This document shows, piece by piece, positions 19,006 to 27,941 of a stretch of DNA of 64,000 bases (position 1 is its first letter; each line of letters starts with the position of its first letter). This DNA comes from Acidobacteriota bacterium (GTDB lineage Bacteria; Acidobacteriota; Thermoanaerobaculia; Multivoradales; JBCCEF01). The notes beneath the pieces are model-generated. The model searched no databases. It worked only from the letters and a program-made list of their open reading frames with translations, and was not told the DNA's origin. The DNA lies in assembly GCA_039028635.1 (NCBI GenBank), contig JBCCHV010000035.1, positions 1-64,000 on the forward strand, given 5' to 3'. The position numbers were made by a program, and so were the translations under genes.

Positions 19006-22000
19006 ATGTCGGAGATCAAGCGGCGTTCGGTCCCACGCGGCCCCGTCAAGGGTCATTTGCTGTCTTTGGTGATGGGTCTTCTGGTGGCGACGCCGGTCTT
19101 CGGGGTCGCCATCGAGGTGGCCACCTTCGCGTTGCCGGCAACCAACGCGGGCAGCGGTTTTCGCACCGTGCCCTTCAATTCGACGGTGTTCCAGGAAAAC
19201 GGCGTGACGCCGCTGGTCTTCGTCATTCCGACCAACGCCGGCGGCCACCCCTGCAACTTCCGCCTGGCGGCCGTGCGCCAGGACGGCTTCGACATCGCCT
19301 GCGTCGAGCCACCGGGACACAACGGCCCCCACACCAACCTCGATCTGCACTACATCGCCATCGAGCCCGGGGTGCACAGCATTCCGGCGACCGTCGGCGG
19401 TAGCGCCACCACGGTGACCATGGCGGCCGGCTCGGTGGCCACCACGGCGGTGCAGCACGGCTGCGCGACGGCGGCGGCCTGTGGCACCGAAGGCGCGGCA
19501 TCGATCACCTTTGGCACCACCTTCGGCGCTGCCCCGAGCCTCCTGTTGCGCATCCAGGGCTTGGCGAGCGAGAGCGGAACGCCGCCGGGTACGGTCTCGA
19601 CCCCCTTCCTCACGGCGACGGTGGTCGAGGACGGCGCCGGTGCTCCGATCATCTCCACCAGCGGGGCCGACGTTGCCCTCGAGCGCAGTGAAGTGCAGCA
19701 GGGCACGGTGAGCGCCGAGACCATCGGCTGGTTGGCGGTGGCGCCGACGGCTGGCTGCACGACCCTCGACTTCAGCAGCTTCGGTGGCCCGGTGGCGGTG
19801 CCCTTCGAAGCGATCAATACGGGCGAAGTGATCGATGGCTGGACCGACGGCTGCAACGCCGGTGAGGGAGCCACCTTCTCGGCCGGCTGCTTCGCCGCCA
19901 CCCCGGTGGTGGTGGCGACCAAACGGACGCGCAACGAGGACGACGGCGGCTGGCTGCGTCGTTGCACCGCCGGCTTCGACACCAGCGCCGTGCGCTTCAC
20001 CGTCGACGAAGACAACAACACCGGTGCCGGCAACGAAGGCGACGGCGAGCGTAGCCACGTCGACGAAGCCGCCAGCGTGCTGGCCTTCGGGCTCAACTTC
20101 TCGACCCCGGTGAGCCTGGCGTCCTTCGCCAGCGAGGCGACTCCCGAGGGCGTGCTGTTCCGCTGGACCACGGCGACGGAGGTCGGCACCGTCGGCTTCC
20201 ACCTGCGCGAGAAGACCGCCGAGGGCTGGCGCCCCTTGACCCAGAAGTTGATTCCGAGCCGGGTGGTCGATTCGGTGGCGTTGCAGACCTATGAGGTCGA
20301 GGTCGTCGGCGCTCAGGGGCGCGAGTTTCGCCTCGAGGATTACGACACCCGGTCCCGGAAACGGGTCCACGGTCCCTTCGAGCTCGGTCGAAAGTATGGC
20401 CGCGCGATCACCCCGAAGGTGATCGACTGGGCGGCCGTTCGCCGGGCTGAAGAGCAGCGGCGAGCCCGGCGCCAGGCCGAAGTGCGCCAGCGGGGCGTCG
20501 AGCGTGCCGCCCTGCGGATTCGCGACACCGGCTTCTATCGCGTTTCCTACGAGGAGTTGCGCCAGGCTGGCCTCGATCTTTCGGGTGTGCCGGCGAAAAG
20601 CCTGGCCCTGACCTCGCGGGGCATCCCCCGATCGCGCCGTGTGCTCTTGGCGCCGGGGGCGGTGGCCTTCGGTCCGGGGGCGGAGATCGAGTTCTACGGC
20701 GAAGCGATCACCGACTCCCTCTACACCCGGACCAACGTCTTCTACCTCGAGGTCGACCCGGCGCAGGCCCGAGCGATGGTGCAGGCCAAGGGCTTCGAGC
20801 CCGCGGCGCCGCTGGTCTCGACCTATCTCGCCCGCCTCGTGGTCGAGGAGGATCGTGCCTACAGCTTTGCCTCACCCCTCGACGACCCTTGGTACGACCG
20901 CCGGCTGCTGGCCCAGACCGAGCCGCTGGTCACGGACTTCGAGCTGCCGGTCGAAGACCTCGTCTCCGAGGGCGCCGGGGCACGCCTCGACGTGCGCCTG
21001 TGGGGTGGCACGGACTTTCCGGTGGCTCCGGATCACCGGGTCGAAATCTCGCTCAACGGAGAGCTCTTGTGGAGTGCCGCCTTTGATGGCCTGGCAGTGG
21101 TCGAGCCGTCCCTCGCCCTGCCGGCGGGCCTGCTGCGCGAGGGCGTCAATCGACTGACCCTCACCCTGCCCGGCGACACCGGGGTGCCCTTCGATCTGGT
21201 GCACCTCGAGTCCTATGCCCTGACCTATCCGCGGCATCTCCAGGCGCGCGGCGACGCGCTGCGGTTCACCGCCGCCGGTGGTCGTTTCCGGGTGGCCGGT
21301 TGGCGCACGCCGCCGGCGGCGGCCTACCGGCTCGAGGGTCGCCATCCTCGCCGGCCGGTGCGCTTGCCGTTCACGGTGGCGGCCGGTGACGGCTCCCTGG
21401 AGGTCACCATTCCCGGTCGTCGCGAGCAGCAGTTCGAGTATCACTTGCTGACCGGTGAGGCCTTTCGGCGGGTCGACTCGGTGGCGCCGGCTCCGCGGCC
21501 GGACCTTCCCCAGGGACATTCGCGCTTGACCATCATCGGTCATGCCAGTCTGCTGCCGGAGCTCGACCCGCTGGTGGCGGCTCGCCAGGCCGAGGGTTAT
21601 TCGGTGTCGCGGGTCGACGTGGCGGATCTCTACGCGGCCTACACCCACGGCATCGTCGACCCCGACGCCATTCGGTCCTATCTCCGGGAGGCCGTCGCCG
21701 ACCGCGGGACGGAGTTCGTGCTCCTCGCCGGGGGCGACAGCTACGACTACCTGGATCACAGCGGCCTCGGCTCCTTGAGCTTCGTGCCGACCATCTACAC
21801 CGCGACCGATGAGCTGATTCGCTTCAGTCCGTCGGACGCCCTCCTGGGGGACGTCGATGGCGATGGCTTCCCGGACCTGGCGATCGGGCGGCTGCCGGCG
21901 CGTACGCCGGAGGAGCTGCGAGCGATGGTTCGCAAGACCTTGGACTTCGGCTGGCAGGGACCGCGTCGAACGGCCCTCTTCGCCGCCGATGACGCTGAGG

Positions 22001-22554
22001 CGATGACCTCCTTCGCGGCGATCAGCGACCGGCTACTGGCCGGGGCTCTGCCGCCGGACTGGCGGGCCGAGACCGTCTACCTCGACGATCTGGCGATCGA
22101 CGCGGCGCGCCATGCGCTTCTCGCCGGGCTCGATCGCGCTCCGGCGCTGGCCAGCTTCATCGGCCACTCGGGCCCCACCGTGTGGACCTTCGATGGGCTG
22201 TTCTCGGCGGCCGACGTGGCCGGTCTCTCCAACCCTGCTCCGATGGTCTTGACCCAGTGGGGCTGTTGGAACACCTACTTCGTGGCCCCCGCTTACGACA
22301 CCCTGGCCCACGCCCTGCTGCTCGATCCCGAGCACGGAGCGGCGGCGGTGCTCGGCGCCTCGACCCTGACCACCGTCGAGTCCGAGCGGCTGCTGGCGCA
22401 GCAGGCGTTCGGCCGCATGCTGACCCCTGGGGAAGCCCTCGGGCGAGCGTTGCAGCAAGCCAAGGAAGAGCTGCGTCGGAGTCACCCGGAGCGCCTCGAC
22501 GTGCTCCTCGGTTGGACCTTGCTGGGTGACCCGACGCTGGTGCTGAATCCCTGA
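19006..22554 (+). CDS. Secreted gingipain-like C25 family peptidase
   Basis: About 1182 residues. ATG at 19006 is preferred because GAGG lies six bases upstream; earlier in-frame ATGs lack a site. The N-terminus is a signal peptide (about residues 1-33, ending TPVFGVA). The N-terminal third is beta-rich and threonine/glycine-rich with Cys pairs; the middle has beta-sandwich sequence resembling the C25 propeptide. The peptidase part (about residue 830 to the end) shows FVLLAGGDSYDYL, PDLAIGRLPART, the catalytic His in FIGHSGPTVWTF and the catalytic Cys in LTQWGCWNTYF. C25 enzymes are extracellular cysteine proteases. I see no C-terminal type IX secretion domain. Confidence 0.85.
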   Translation: MSEIKRRSVPRGPVKGHLLSLVMGLLVATPVFGVAIEVATFALPATNAGSGFRTVPFNSTVFQENGVTPLVFVIPTNAGGHPCNFRLAAVRQDGFDIACVEPPGHNGPHTNLDLHYIAIEPGVHSIPATVGGSATTVTMAAGSVATTAVQHGCATAAACGTEGAASITFGTTFGAAPSLLLRIQGLASESGTPPGTVSTPFLTATVVEDGAGAPIISTSGADVALERSEVQQGTVSAETIGWLAVAPTAGCTTLDFSSFGGPVAVPFEAINTGEVIDGWTDGCNAGEGATFSAGCFAATPVVVATKRTRNEDDGGWLRRCTAGFDTSAVRFTVDEDNNTGAGNEGDGERSHVDEAASVLAFGLNFSTPVSLASFASEATPEGVLFRWTTATEVGTVGFHLREKTAEGWRPLTQKLIPSRVVDSVALQTYEVEVVGAQGREFRLEDYDTRSRKRVHGPFELGRKYGRAITPKVIDWAAVRRAEEQRRARRQAEVRQRGVERAALRIRDTGFYRVSYEELRQAGLDLSGVPAKSLALTSRGIPRSRRVLLAPGAVAFGPGAEIEFYGEAITDSLYTRTNVFYLEVDPAQARAMVQAKGFEPAAPLVSTYLARLVVEEDRAYSFASPLDDPWYDRRLLAQTEPLVTDFELPVEDLVSEGAGARLDVRLWGGTDFPVAPDHRVEISLNGELLWSAAFDGLAVVEPSLALPAGLLREGVNRLTLTLPGDTGVPFDLVHLESYALTYPRHLQARGDALRFTAAGGRFRVAGWRTPPAAAYRLEGRHPRRPVRLPFTVAAGDGSLEVTIPGRREQQFEYHLLTGEAFRRVDSVAPAPRPDLPQGHSRLTIIGHASLLPELDPLVAARQAEGYSVSRVDVADLYAAYTHGIVDPDAIRSYLREAVADRGTEFVLLAGGDSYDYLDHSGLGSLSFVPTIYTATDELIRFSPSDALLGDVDGDGFPDLAIGRLPARTPEELRAMVRKTLDFGWQGPRRTALFAADDAEAMTSFAAISDRLLAGALPPDWRAETVYLDDLAIDAARHALLAGLDRAPALASFIGHSGPTVWTFDGLFSAADVAGLSNPAPMVLTQWGCWNTYFVAPAYDTLAHALLLDPEHGAAAVLGASTLTTVESERLLAQQAFGRMLTPGEALGRALQQAKEELRRSHPERLDVLLGWTLLGDPTLVLNP

Positions 22555-22561
22555 CCCGTGA

Positions 22562-22852
22562 CTACTCTTCCGGAGCGTCGTCGGGACGGGGACCGGCGCA
22601 GGCCCAGAAATCGCCACTGCCGATTTTCTTCGGGACGATACAGCAGTTGAAGCCGGTGCGAACCGCCGGTCCGGTGGTGAGGTCGTACCACTCGGCGCAG
22701 ATGGTGCCCTGGGGGCACTCGTCGGTTCCGGTGGCGCGCCACTCGCCCTGTCTCGGCTTGACGTCGGCCTTGGGGGCGGCGGCGAGGGAGAAGGCGAGCA
22801 CGGCGGTGACGATGAGGGTGAGAAACGAGAGGTAAAGGCGTCGAGCGATCAT
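22562..22852 (-). CDS. Small secreted Cys-rich protein, family copy 1
   Basis: A 96-residue protein: a signal peptide (residues 1-26, ending SLAAA), a short linker, then a compact domain with GEWRATGTDECPQG, ICAEW, NCC and FWAC. The five Cys and the Trp residues recur in four other genes of this window. The ATG has AGGAGGAGC four bases upstream. It is the tandem neighbour and closest relative of copy 2, with near-identical residues 27-57. Function unknown; export and disulfide bonding are likely. Confidence 0.8.
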   Translation of the reverse strand: MIARRLYLSFLTLIVTAVLAFSLAAAPKADVKPRQGEWRATGTDECPQGTICAEWYDLTTGPAVRTGFNCCIVPKKIGSGDFWACAGPRPDDAPEE

Positions 22853-22930
22853 GGGGCTCCTCCTGGAGTAGTGTGGCGCTGGGGCGCTCGCTGGTAGTGA
22901 GTTCTCGGGAGCTGCACGAGGTTTCGCGGA

Positions 22931-23215
22931 TCAGTCGATGTCGTCGTCACGGACGGTCGAGCAAGCCCAGAAGTCGCCGCTGCCCAGCTTCTTCGGGGCG
23001 ATACAGCAGTTGAGGCCGGTGCGGATGGTGTTGCCGCGGTCGTAGGCGAACCACTCGGCACAGATGGTGCCTTGGGGGCACTCGTCGGTTCCGGTGGCGC
23101 GCCACTCGCCCTGTCTCGGCTTGACGTCGGCCTTGGGGGCGGCGGTGAGGGAGAAGGCGAGTAGGGCGGTGACGATCAGGGTGGTGAAGGAGAAGGTCAG
23201 GCGTCGAGAGGTCAT
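22931..23215 (-). CDS. Small secreted Cys-rich protein, family copy 2
   Basis: A 94-residue protein with signal peptide (residues 1-26) and the same domain as copy 1 (GEWRATGTDECPQG, ICAEW, GLNCC, FWAC). The two tandem copies differ mainly in the loop between ICAEW and NCC and at the acidic C-terminus, as expected for a duplication followed by divergence in one exposed loop. A ribosome-binding site (AAGGAGCTACCCC) precedes the ATG. Function unknown. Confidence 0.8.
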   Translation of the reverse strand: MTSRRLTFSFTTLIVTALLAFSLTAAPKADVKPRQGEWRATGTDECPQGTICAEWFAYDRGNTIRTGLNCCIAPKKLGSGDFWACSTVRDDDID

Positions 23216-23407
23216 GGGGTAGCTCCTTGGGGGCGGTCCGCTCTTCGCGGTGGCGATTTCTCGATCTCCGGCGTCGGCTGTGACGCCGAGAAGAAGACCG
23301 GGCTCGACATCTCGAGCTCGAAGAACGGTCTTCGATAAATAGGTACGTTTCGAAGGGCCGGAAGATCTGCGCCCTTCTGCGGTTCGCCACCGAGGCCGAG
23401 AGAGCTA

Positions 23408-23619
23408 CTAGCAGGCTGCTGAAAAAGTCCGCTTCGCGGATTTTCCAGCGCTGCTAGCTATTTGTTCCGAGAGGGGCTACGCGCCCCTGACTGCGCGTCC
23501 CGCTCCGGCCCAAGAAGCGCGGTTCTTGGGCCTCCTCTCCCGTCGCGGCGGCAGAGCCGCCGCCGAGCCCTCCCGGGCTCGGTCGCAGGTTGCCGATGAG
23601 TTTTTCAGCAACCTGCTAG
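23408..23619. repeat. Hairpin-rich repeat, copy 2, with 19-base inverted ends
   Basis: A 212-base element whose ends are inverted repeats matching at 18 of 19 positions (CTAGCAGGCTGCTGAAAAA at 23408-23426; its near-complement at 23601-23619). Inside are successive hairpins: TCCGC-TTC-GCGGA (23428-23440), GAGGGGC/GCCCCTG, GGCCCAAGAA/TTCTTGGGCC, a GGCGGC stem, CCGAGCCC/GGGCTCGG (23563-23582) and a final GCAGGTTGC/GCAACCTGC stem. Bases 23441-23620 match copy 1 at 61-240. No open frame in it looks coding. It fills most of the 400-base gap 23216-23615; I see nothing in the rest of that gap. Confidence 0.88.
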
Positions 23620-23903
23620 CCCCCTTGCGGATCGCGGAAGCTCGAGCAGGCGCCGAAGCGAGTGCTGCCGACCAACTCCGCTTCGAGGCAGCAATTGAGG
23701 TCGGTCTTGAAGGCTTTGCCTCCCTGTTGTAGCTCCCAAACGACACAGATCTGGCCTTCCGGGCACTCATCCGTGCCGGTGGCGATCCACTGCCCCGACT
23801 TGATCGGCGGACCGTTCCGTTCTGCGGCCAGGGCCGAGGAAGCGAGGATCGCGAGAGCGCTGGCGATGAGGATGATTCCGAGGCGGCGGATCGTTTGCTT
23901 CAT
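23616..23903 (-). CDS. Small secreted Cys-rich protein, family copy 3
   Basis: A 95-residue protein: signal peptide (MKQTIRRLGIILIASALAIL..., cleavage near ALAA), then GQWIATGTDECPEG, ICVVW, LNCC and FGAC, the same framework as copies 1 and 2. Its TAG stop codon is made by the first bases of the hairpin repeat (GGC-TAG-C), so the repeat abuts the coding sequence exactly. A ribosome-binding site (AGGAGAACACC) precedes the ATG. Function unknown. Confidence 0.8.
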   Translation of the reverse strand: MKQTIRRLGIILIASALAILASSALAAERNGPPIKSGQWIATGTDECPEGQICVVWELQQGGKAFKTDLNCCLEAELVGSTRFGACSSFRDPQGG

Positions 23904-24034
23904 GGTGTTCTCCTGGTGGGTGGTTGCGAGAGGGCTGACGATCAGCGAGGGGCCGTGGTCCTCGGCTCTCGGTGCTACCGAAAGGTACCGGCAATCGTTG
24001 AAAAGGTTTATCGGCAGCTTGCCGAAAAGGTACT

Positions 24035-24724
24035 TCAGCTTCGTCGCAACAGGTGACGGAAATCCTGAAAGCCGACGAATCGAATCGCCGAAGCGAGAGT
24101 CAGGAGGACGAAGAGTCGGCTGTCGAAGAGCCAGGCGAAGAGGGGAAAGGCGGAGTAGAAGGTTCGGACGCCGAGGGTGTGGCGATTGGAGGCGCGGTTG
24201 ATCAGCGCCGAAAAGTAGTCGACTGCCGACACCCCTTCTTGTTCTTCGATCAGCTCGGGATCGGCGCCGATCACGAGGTTGAAGTGGCCGAGGTGGCGCA
24301 GCGATCCCATCACGTAGCCGAAAGCGACGGCGAACACCACGATCAGCAAGAAGAGCTTCGGCTCCAGGCCGACCAGTTGCAGGCCCCAGTCGGTGGGGCT
24401 TGCTGTGCTGGTGGCGGGCGGCTTGGCGACCTGCACCAGGACGTTGGCGGTCAGCCCCATCAGGATCAGGGCGGAGGACGCCAGGAGGGAATTGACCATC
24501 GCCAGGTTGCGCGTCTGCTGGGCCGCCACCAACAGGTCTCGATTCTCCACCAGGCCGGCGATCCAGGAGCGCCGAAAGAGGTCGAAGCGACGGCGGGCGG
24601 CGCGGTTGGGGAAGCGCCGGACGAGGGAGGGGTAGAGGCCGTGGTAGAGCGGGAAAGCGAGGGCGAAGAGGATCCCTCCGACGAGATCGAGAGGATGCGA
24701 CAGCAGGGCTTCCCAGGAGCTCAC
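24035..24724 (-). CDS. DUF599-type membrane protein
   Basis: A 229-residue protein with about four transmembrane helices: near residues 10-28, 75-97, 120-143 and 200-218. FPLYHGLYPSL, the Arg-rich loop followed by RRSWIAGLVENRDLLVAAQQTRN, SLLASSALILMGL and FYSAFPLFAWLFDSRL fit the DUF599 family of bacterial membrane proteins, whose function is not established. It stands alone between the Cys-rich genes and the protease-nuclease gene. Confidence 0.7.
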   Translation of the reverse strand: MSSWEALLSHPLDLVGGILFALAFPLYHGLYPSLVRRFPNRAARRRFDLFRRSWIAGLVENRDLLVAAQQTRNLAMVNSLLASSALILMGLTANVLVQVAKPPATSTASPTDWGLQLVGLEPKLFLLIVVFAVAFGYVMGSLRHLGHFNLVIGADPELIEEQEGVSAVDYFSALINRASNRHTLGVRTFYSAFPLFAWLFDSRLFVLLTLASAIRFVGFQDFRHLLRRS

Positions 24725-24749
24725 GGAGGGACCCTAGCAGAAGGGCCTT

Positions 24750-26768
24750 CTACTGCAGACCCATTTCCAGGGCAGCGCGAGAGGCCAGCTCCGGGAAGTC
24801 GATGAAGGGATTGCGGTTGCCCTGCGCCTTCTCGATCTCGGCATTGCGGTGCAGCTCCCACTCGGACGGTGGCGAGGCCTGGTGCCAGGCCTGCAGTACG
24901 GCGAGACGCTCGACGGGCATCTCGTCCCGGTGGTCGGCGACCTCTCCGGGGTAGCGCAGCAAGAAGTAGAAGGTCGCCCGGGCCGCGGCGCCGTGGCCGT
25001 GGAGTGGCTCGAAGCGGCCGTCCTCGGCGCGACCGCAGTCGTCGCGAACGGCCTCTCGAGCGAAGCGGTCGAAGGCGTGATTGCTGCGAAAGCTGTTGCA
25101 CCGCGACTCGCAGGTGAAGAGGTGATGGAGGTCGATCTTGGGGGTCTTCTGACGGTTGAACCAGGACTGCGGGACGACGTGCTCGCAGTTGTAGGGCAAG
25201 GAGTTTTCGAGCCGGCGCAGGAAGTCCTCGTCGATCTCCGTCGATTCCAGCATGCCGCGTTCGAGGATGCGGGCCTCGCGCTGGCGTTCGATGGCGATTT
25301 CCTGGCGAATCAGGGTCTCGGCGTCGAAGGGCAGGTTGGAGTAGATGCCCTGTAGCTGGCGCGAGCCGGCGGCGCGGCGATCGATCCAAGGATAGAGATG
25401 GTCGTAGCGCGCCACGCGATAGCTGGAGACCGGCCGATGGGTGCTCTCGACGAGGCTCGAGAGGGTGGAGAAGAGGGCGGCGCCTTGGAGATCCTGGAGG
25501 TTGTCCGGATAGTAGGCTTGGCGCGCTTCGGCATCGCGGTCGGCGTTGTAGTACTCGCGGCGGTCGGCGTCGTCGAGCTGGTCGAGGGCGCCGCTCAGCA
25601 GGGGGTCGTCCTCTTCGGCCGCGGGGGAGTCCGAATCCCCGCCGAGCGGATCCCCGGACCCAGCGCCGTCGATGTTGGGAAGCTCGACGCTGACGCGCAG
25701 CGGGATCACCCAGGTGGCGACTCCGTCGGCGACCACCGGATCGGCCTCGGCCGAGGTGGTGGTCGCAGCCGGGGTGGATGCTCCGGCGGTCGCTGATGCG
25801 ACCACCGAGGAGCCAGCGCTCGCCGGCGTCGTGGGGCCACCGTTGGCCAGCAGGCTGGCGATCAGGTCGCGATCGACGGTGCTCTCCTGGGAGATCATCT
25901 CGCGCAGGCGGTCGACGATTCGGCTGATCCGCACACCCTCGTTCAAGGAGCCGACGGCGGCGTGATGCAAAGCCACCAAGTCCCAACGGTTGTTGAACAC
26001 CGAAGAACCGGACGAGCCGCCCTGGGTGTCGGCCCGGTAGTGGACGAAGTCATCGAAGACGTCGACCAAGGTGTTGTCGTGGACGACGACCTTCTGAGGA
26101 TCGCCGCCGGGATGCTGGATGATGTTGAGCCGCTCACCGACGAGGGCCTTGCCGGAAGGTGCGATCAGGCGGTGGAAACCGCGGTTTGCAACCGCCTGGC
26201 CGGCGTCGTTGACGGCCTCGACGGCAATGGCCGAGAAATCCAGCGCGACATCCGTGAGGAAGAGCCGGAAGGGCTCCAGGCGGAAGCGTTGCACCGGCCC
26301 GGTGCCGCCCGCTTCGCGGTTGAAGAAGTCGAACTCGAAGGTGGCGTCGGCGGCCTCGACAGCGCTGGCGAGGACGTGATTGTTGGTCATCATCACCTGC
26401 GGGCTGACCATGAAGCCGGTGCCGAGCCGAGTTCCCCCGGGAACCGGTAGGAGGATTCTGCCGACCGCCTTCGAGGCGCGATCACCACGCGCCAGGAAGG
26501 TGACGTCGAGGAGGTCGTTCTGATCGATGATCTGCTCGAATACCCGCTGGCCGACGGCCTGCGGGTCCTGTTCGATCTGAGTGCTTTCCCGCCACAGGCC
26601 GAGGCTGCGGGCGCGCTGCTGCAACCTCTGGGAATCGTCGAGCTCTTGCCAGTCGTAGCTCGTGCCCTGGCGGATCGACTCGATCTGCTGTTCTTTGCGC
26701 TGGCGCACTTCGCGGCGCCGGTCGAGGCGTTTCTGCAACGCCTCGATGGTCTTCTGGGGTGCGTTCAT
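24750..26768 (-). CDS. Trypsin-like serine protease fused to endonuclease I
   Basis: A 672-residue protein from the ATG at 26768 (AAGGAGAG eight bases upstream). Residues about 5-75 are charged and helical. Residues about 90-310 form an S1-type protease: catalytic His in MMTNNHVLAS, Asp in ALDFSAIAV, Ser in TQGGSSGSSVFNN. A low-complexity Thr/Ala/Asp-rich linker follows (about 330-420). The C-terminal 240 residues are endonuclease I: NCEHVVPQSWFN with the catalytic His, KIDLHHLF, NSFRSNHAF, and HRNAEIEKAQGNRNPFIDFPEL. There is no signal peptide although both domain types are usually exported, so the destination is unclear. I know of no named system with this fusion. Confidence 0.85.
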   Translation of the reverse strand: MNAPQKTIEALQKRLDRRREVRQRKEQQIESIRQGTSYDWQELDDSQRLQQRARSLGLWRESTQIEQDPQAVGQRVFEQIIDQNDLLDVTFLARGDRASKAVGRILLPVPGGTRLGTGFMVSPQVMMTNNHVLASAVEAADATFEFDFFNREAGGTGPVQRFRLEPFRLFLTDVALDFSAIAVEAVNDAGQAVANRGFHRLIAPSGKALVGERLNIIQHPGGDPQKVVVHDNTLVDVFDDFVHYRADTQGGSSGSSVFNNRWDLVALHHAAVGSLNEGVRISRIVDRLREMISQESTVDRDLIASLLANGGPTTPASAGSSVVASATAGASTPAATTTSAEADPVVADGVATWVIPLRVSVELPNIDGAGSGDPLGGDSDSPAAEEDDPLLSGALDQLDDADRREYYNADRDAEARQAYYPDNLQDLQGAALFSTLSSLVESTHRPVSSYRVARYDHLYPWIDRRAAGSRQLQGIYSNLPFDAETLIRQEIAIERQREARILERGMLESTEIDEDFLRRLENSLPYNCEHVVPQSWFNRQKTPKIDLHHLFTCESRCNSFRSNHAFDRFAREAVRDDCGRAEDGRFEPLHGHGAAARATFYFLLRYPGEVADHRDEMPVERLAVLQAWHQASPPSEWELHRNAEIEKAQGNRNPFIDFPELASRAALEMGLQ

Positions 26769-26999
26769 GTCGCTCTCCTTCGGCGCTCGGTCTTTCCGAC
26801 CGAGCCGGTTCTCGGTTCGAGGTGGAGCTTCGCTGGAACCTGTGGAGCAGGGAAGGGAGCGACTCAAGGGTCGCGATAAGAAACTCTTAAGTCCTTATTT
26901 TAAAGCGCTTTGAGGTGTCGCGCAAATCCTTCGCCGGGAGTAACGAAGGGGCCTTCTGGGACGCCCATAGGAGGTTGATGTGCCGCTCGGAGCGAGCCT

Positions 27000-27857
27000 T
27001 CAGAGCATCCGGCCGAGGACTTCCTTGAGGCACTTGGCGGCCACCATGGCGGTCATGTCGAGGGGATCGCGGTGCGGATTGAGCTCGACGATGTCGGCGC
27101 CGACCAGGTTGCCGCCAAGGTTCTGCAGGATGGTGAGCACCTGGCGGCTCGACAGTCCTCCCGGCTCGTGGTGCGACACCCCGGGCGCGTAGGCCGGGTC
27201 GAGGACATCGAGGTCGAGGCTCAAGTAGACGTCGCCGCTGACCTCCGGAAGGCGATCGCAGGTCCACTCCTTGGCCGGCAAGATCTCCACCCCGAAGCGC
27301 TCCGCCTGGCGGCGCTGCGGTTCGTTGAGGGTGCGGATGCCGATCTGGATCAGCCGCTGCGCCAGGCCCGCCTCGAGAATCCGGGCGAAGGGGCAGGCGT
27401 GGGACAGGCGATTGCCGTCGAGCTCGTCGTAGAGGTCGGGATGGGCGTCGAGGTGGACGATCGTCAGGTCGCGGTGGCGCGGCCCGAGGGCGCGCAGGAT
27501 CGGAAAGGTCACCGAGTGGTCGCCACCCAGAGCGACGAACCGCAAGCCTCGATCGAGCAGGCTGGCGATGCCCTGCTCGATCGCCTGGTCGGCGCCGTCC
27601 TCGTCGAGCTCGAGGTCGCCGATGTGTCCCCAGGCCTCCGACGTGCCGAGATCGGTTCCCTCCTCGGTGGTCAGGTTCGACGACCCGGCATGGAGTACCC
27701 GACGGAGGCTCGCCGGCCCGGCGGCCGGCCCGCGCAGAAAGGACGAGTTGCCGTCGAACGGTAGGCCGACCACGGCGATGCCGCCGTCAGGAAGCTCGGC
27801 AGGGTGTCGGATCGGTACCGCTTCGGGGCCCTCGTCGGCCAGGTCTCGATTCGTCAT
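27000..27857 (-). CDS. Agmatinase/arginase family ureohydrolase
   Basis: A 285-residue enzyme from the ATG at 27857. The binuclear manganese ligands are visible in order: the His of GGDHSVTFP, DAHPDLYDE, and DLDVLDPAYAPGVSHHEPGG. Length and the PAYAPG motif fit agmatinase (agmatine to putrescine and urea) or a related guanidino-hydrolase; arginase and formimidoylglutamase remain possible. No polyamine genes are next to it, so the substrate cannot be settled from context. Confidence 0.85.
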   Translation of the reverse strand: MTNRDLADEGPEAVPIRHPAELPDGGIAVVGLPFDGNSSFLRGPAAGPASLRRVLHAGSSNLTTEEGTDLGTSEAWGHIGDLELDEDGADQAIEQGIASLLDRGLRFVALGGDHSVTFPILRALGPRHRDLTIVHLDAHPDLYDELDGNRLSHACPFARILEAGLAQRLIQIGIRTLNEPQRRQAERFGVEILPAKEWTCDRLPEVSGDVYLSLDLDVLDPAYAPGVSHHEPGGLSSRQVLTILQNLGGNLVGADIVELNPHRDPLDMTAMVAAKCLKEVLGRML

Positions 27858-27941
27858 GCTCTGAATCGTACTGCGGCAGCGCCTCGGCAGCGCCACATTT
27901 CGCCACCGGCGGCTCGGGCGGCGCGGCTAAGCTTCGCCGCC

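Noticed and set aside
22562..23215. Tandem Cys-rich genes as a sign of an insertion sequence
   Set aside because: No transposase or flanking inverted repeats around the pair; a simple gene duplication explains it.
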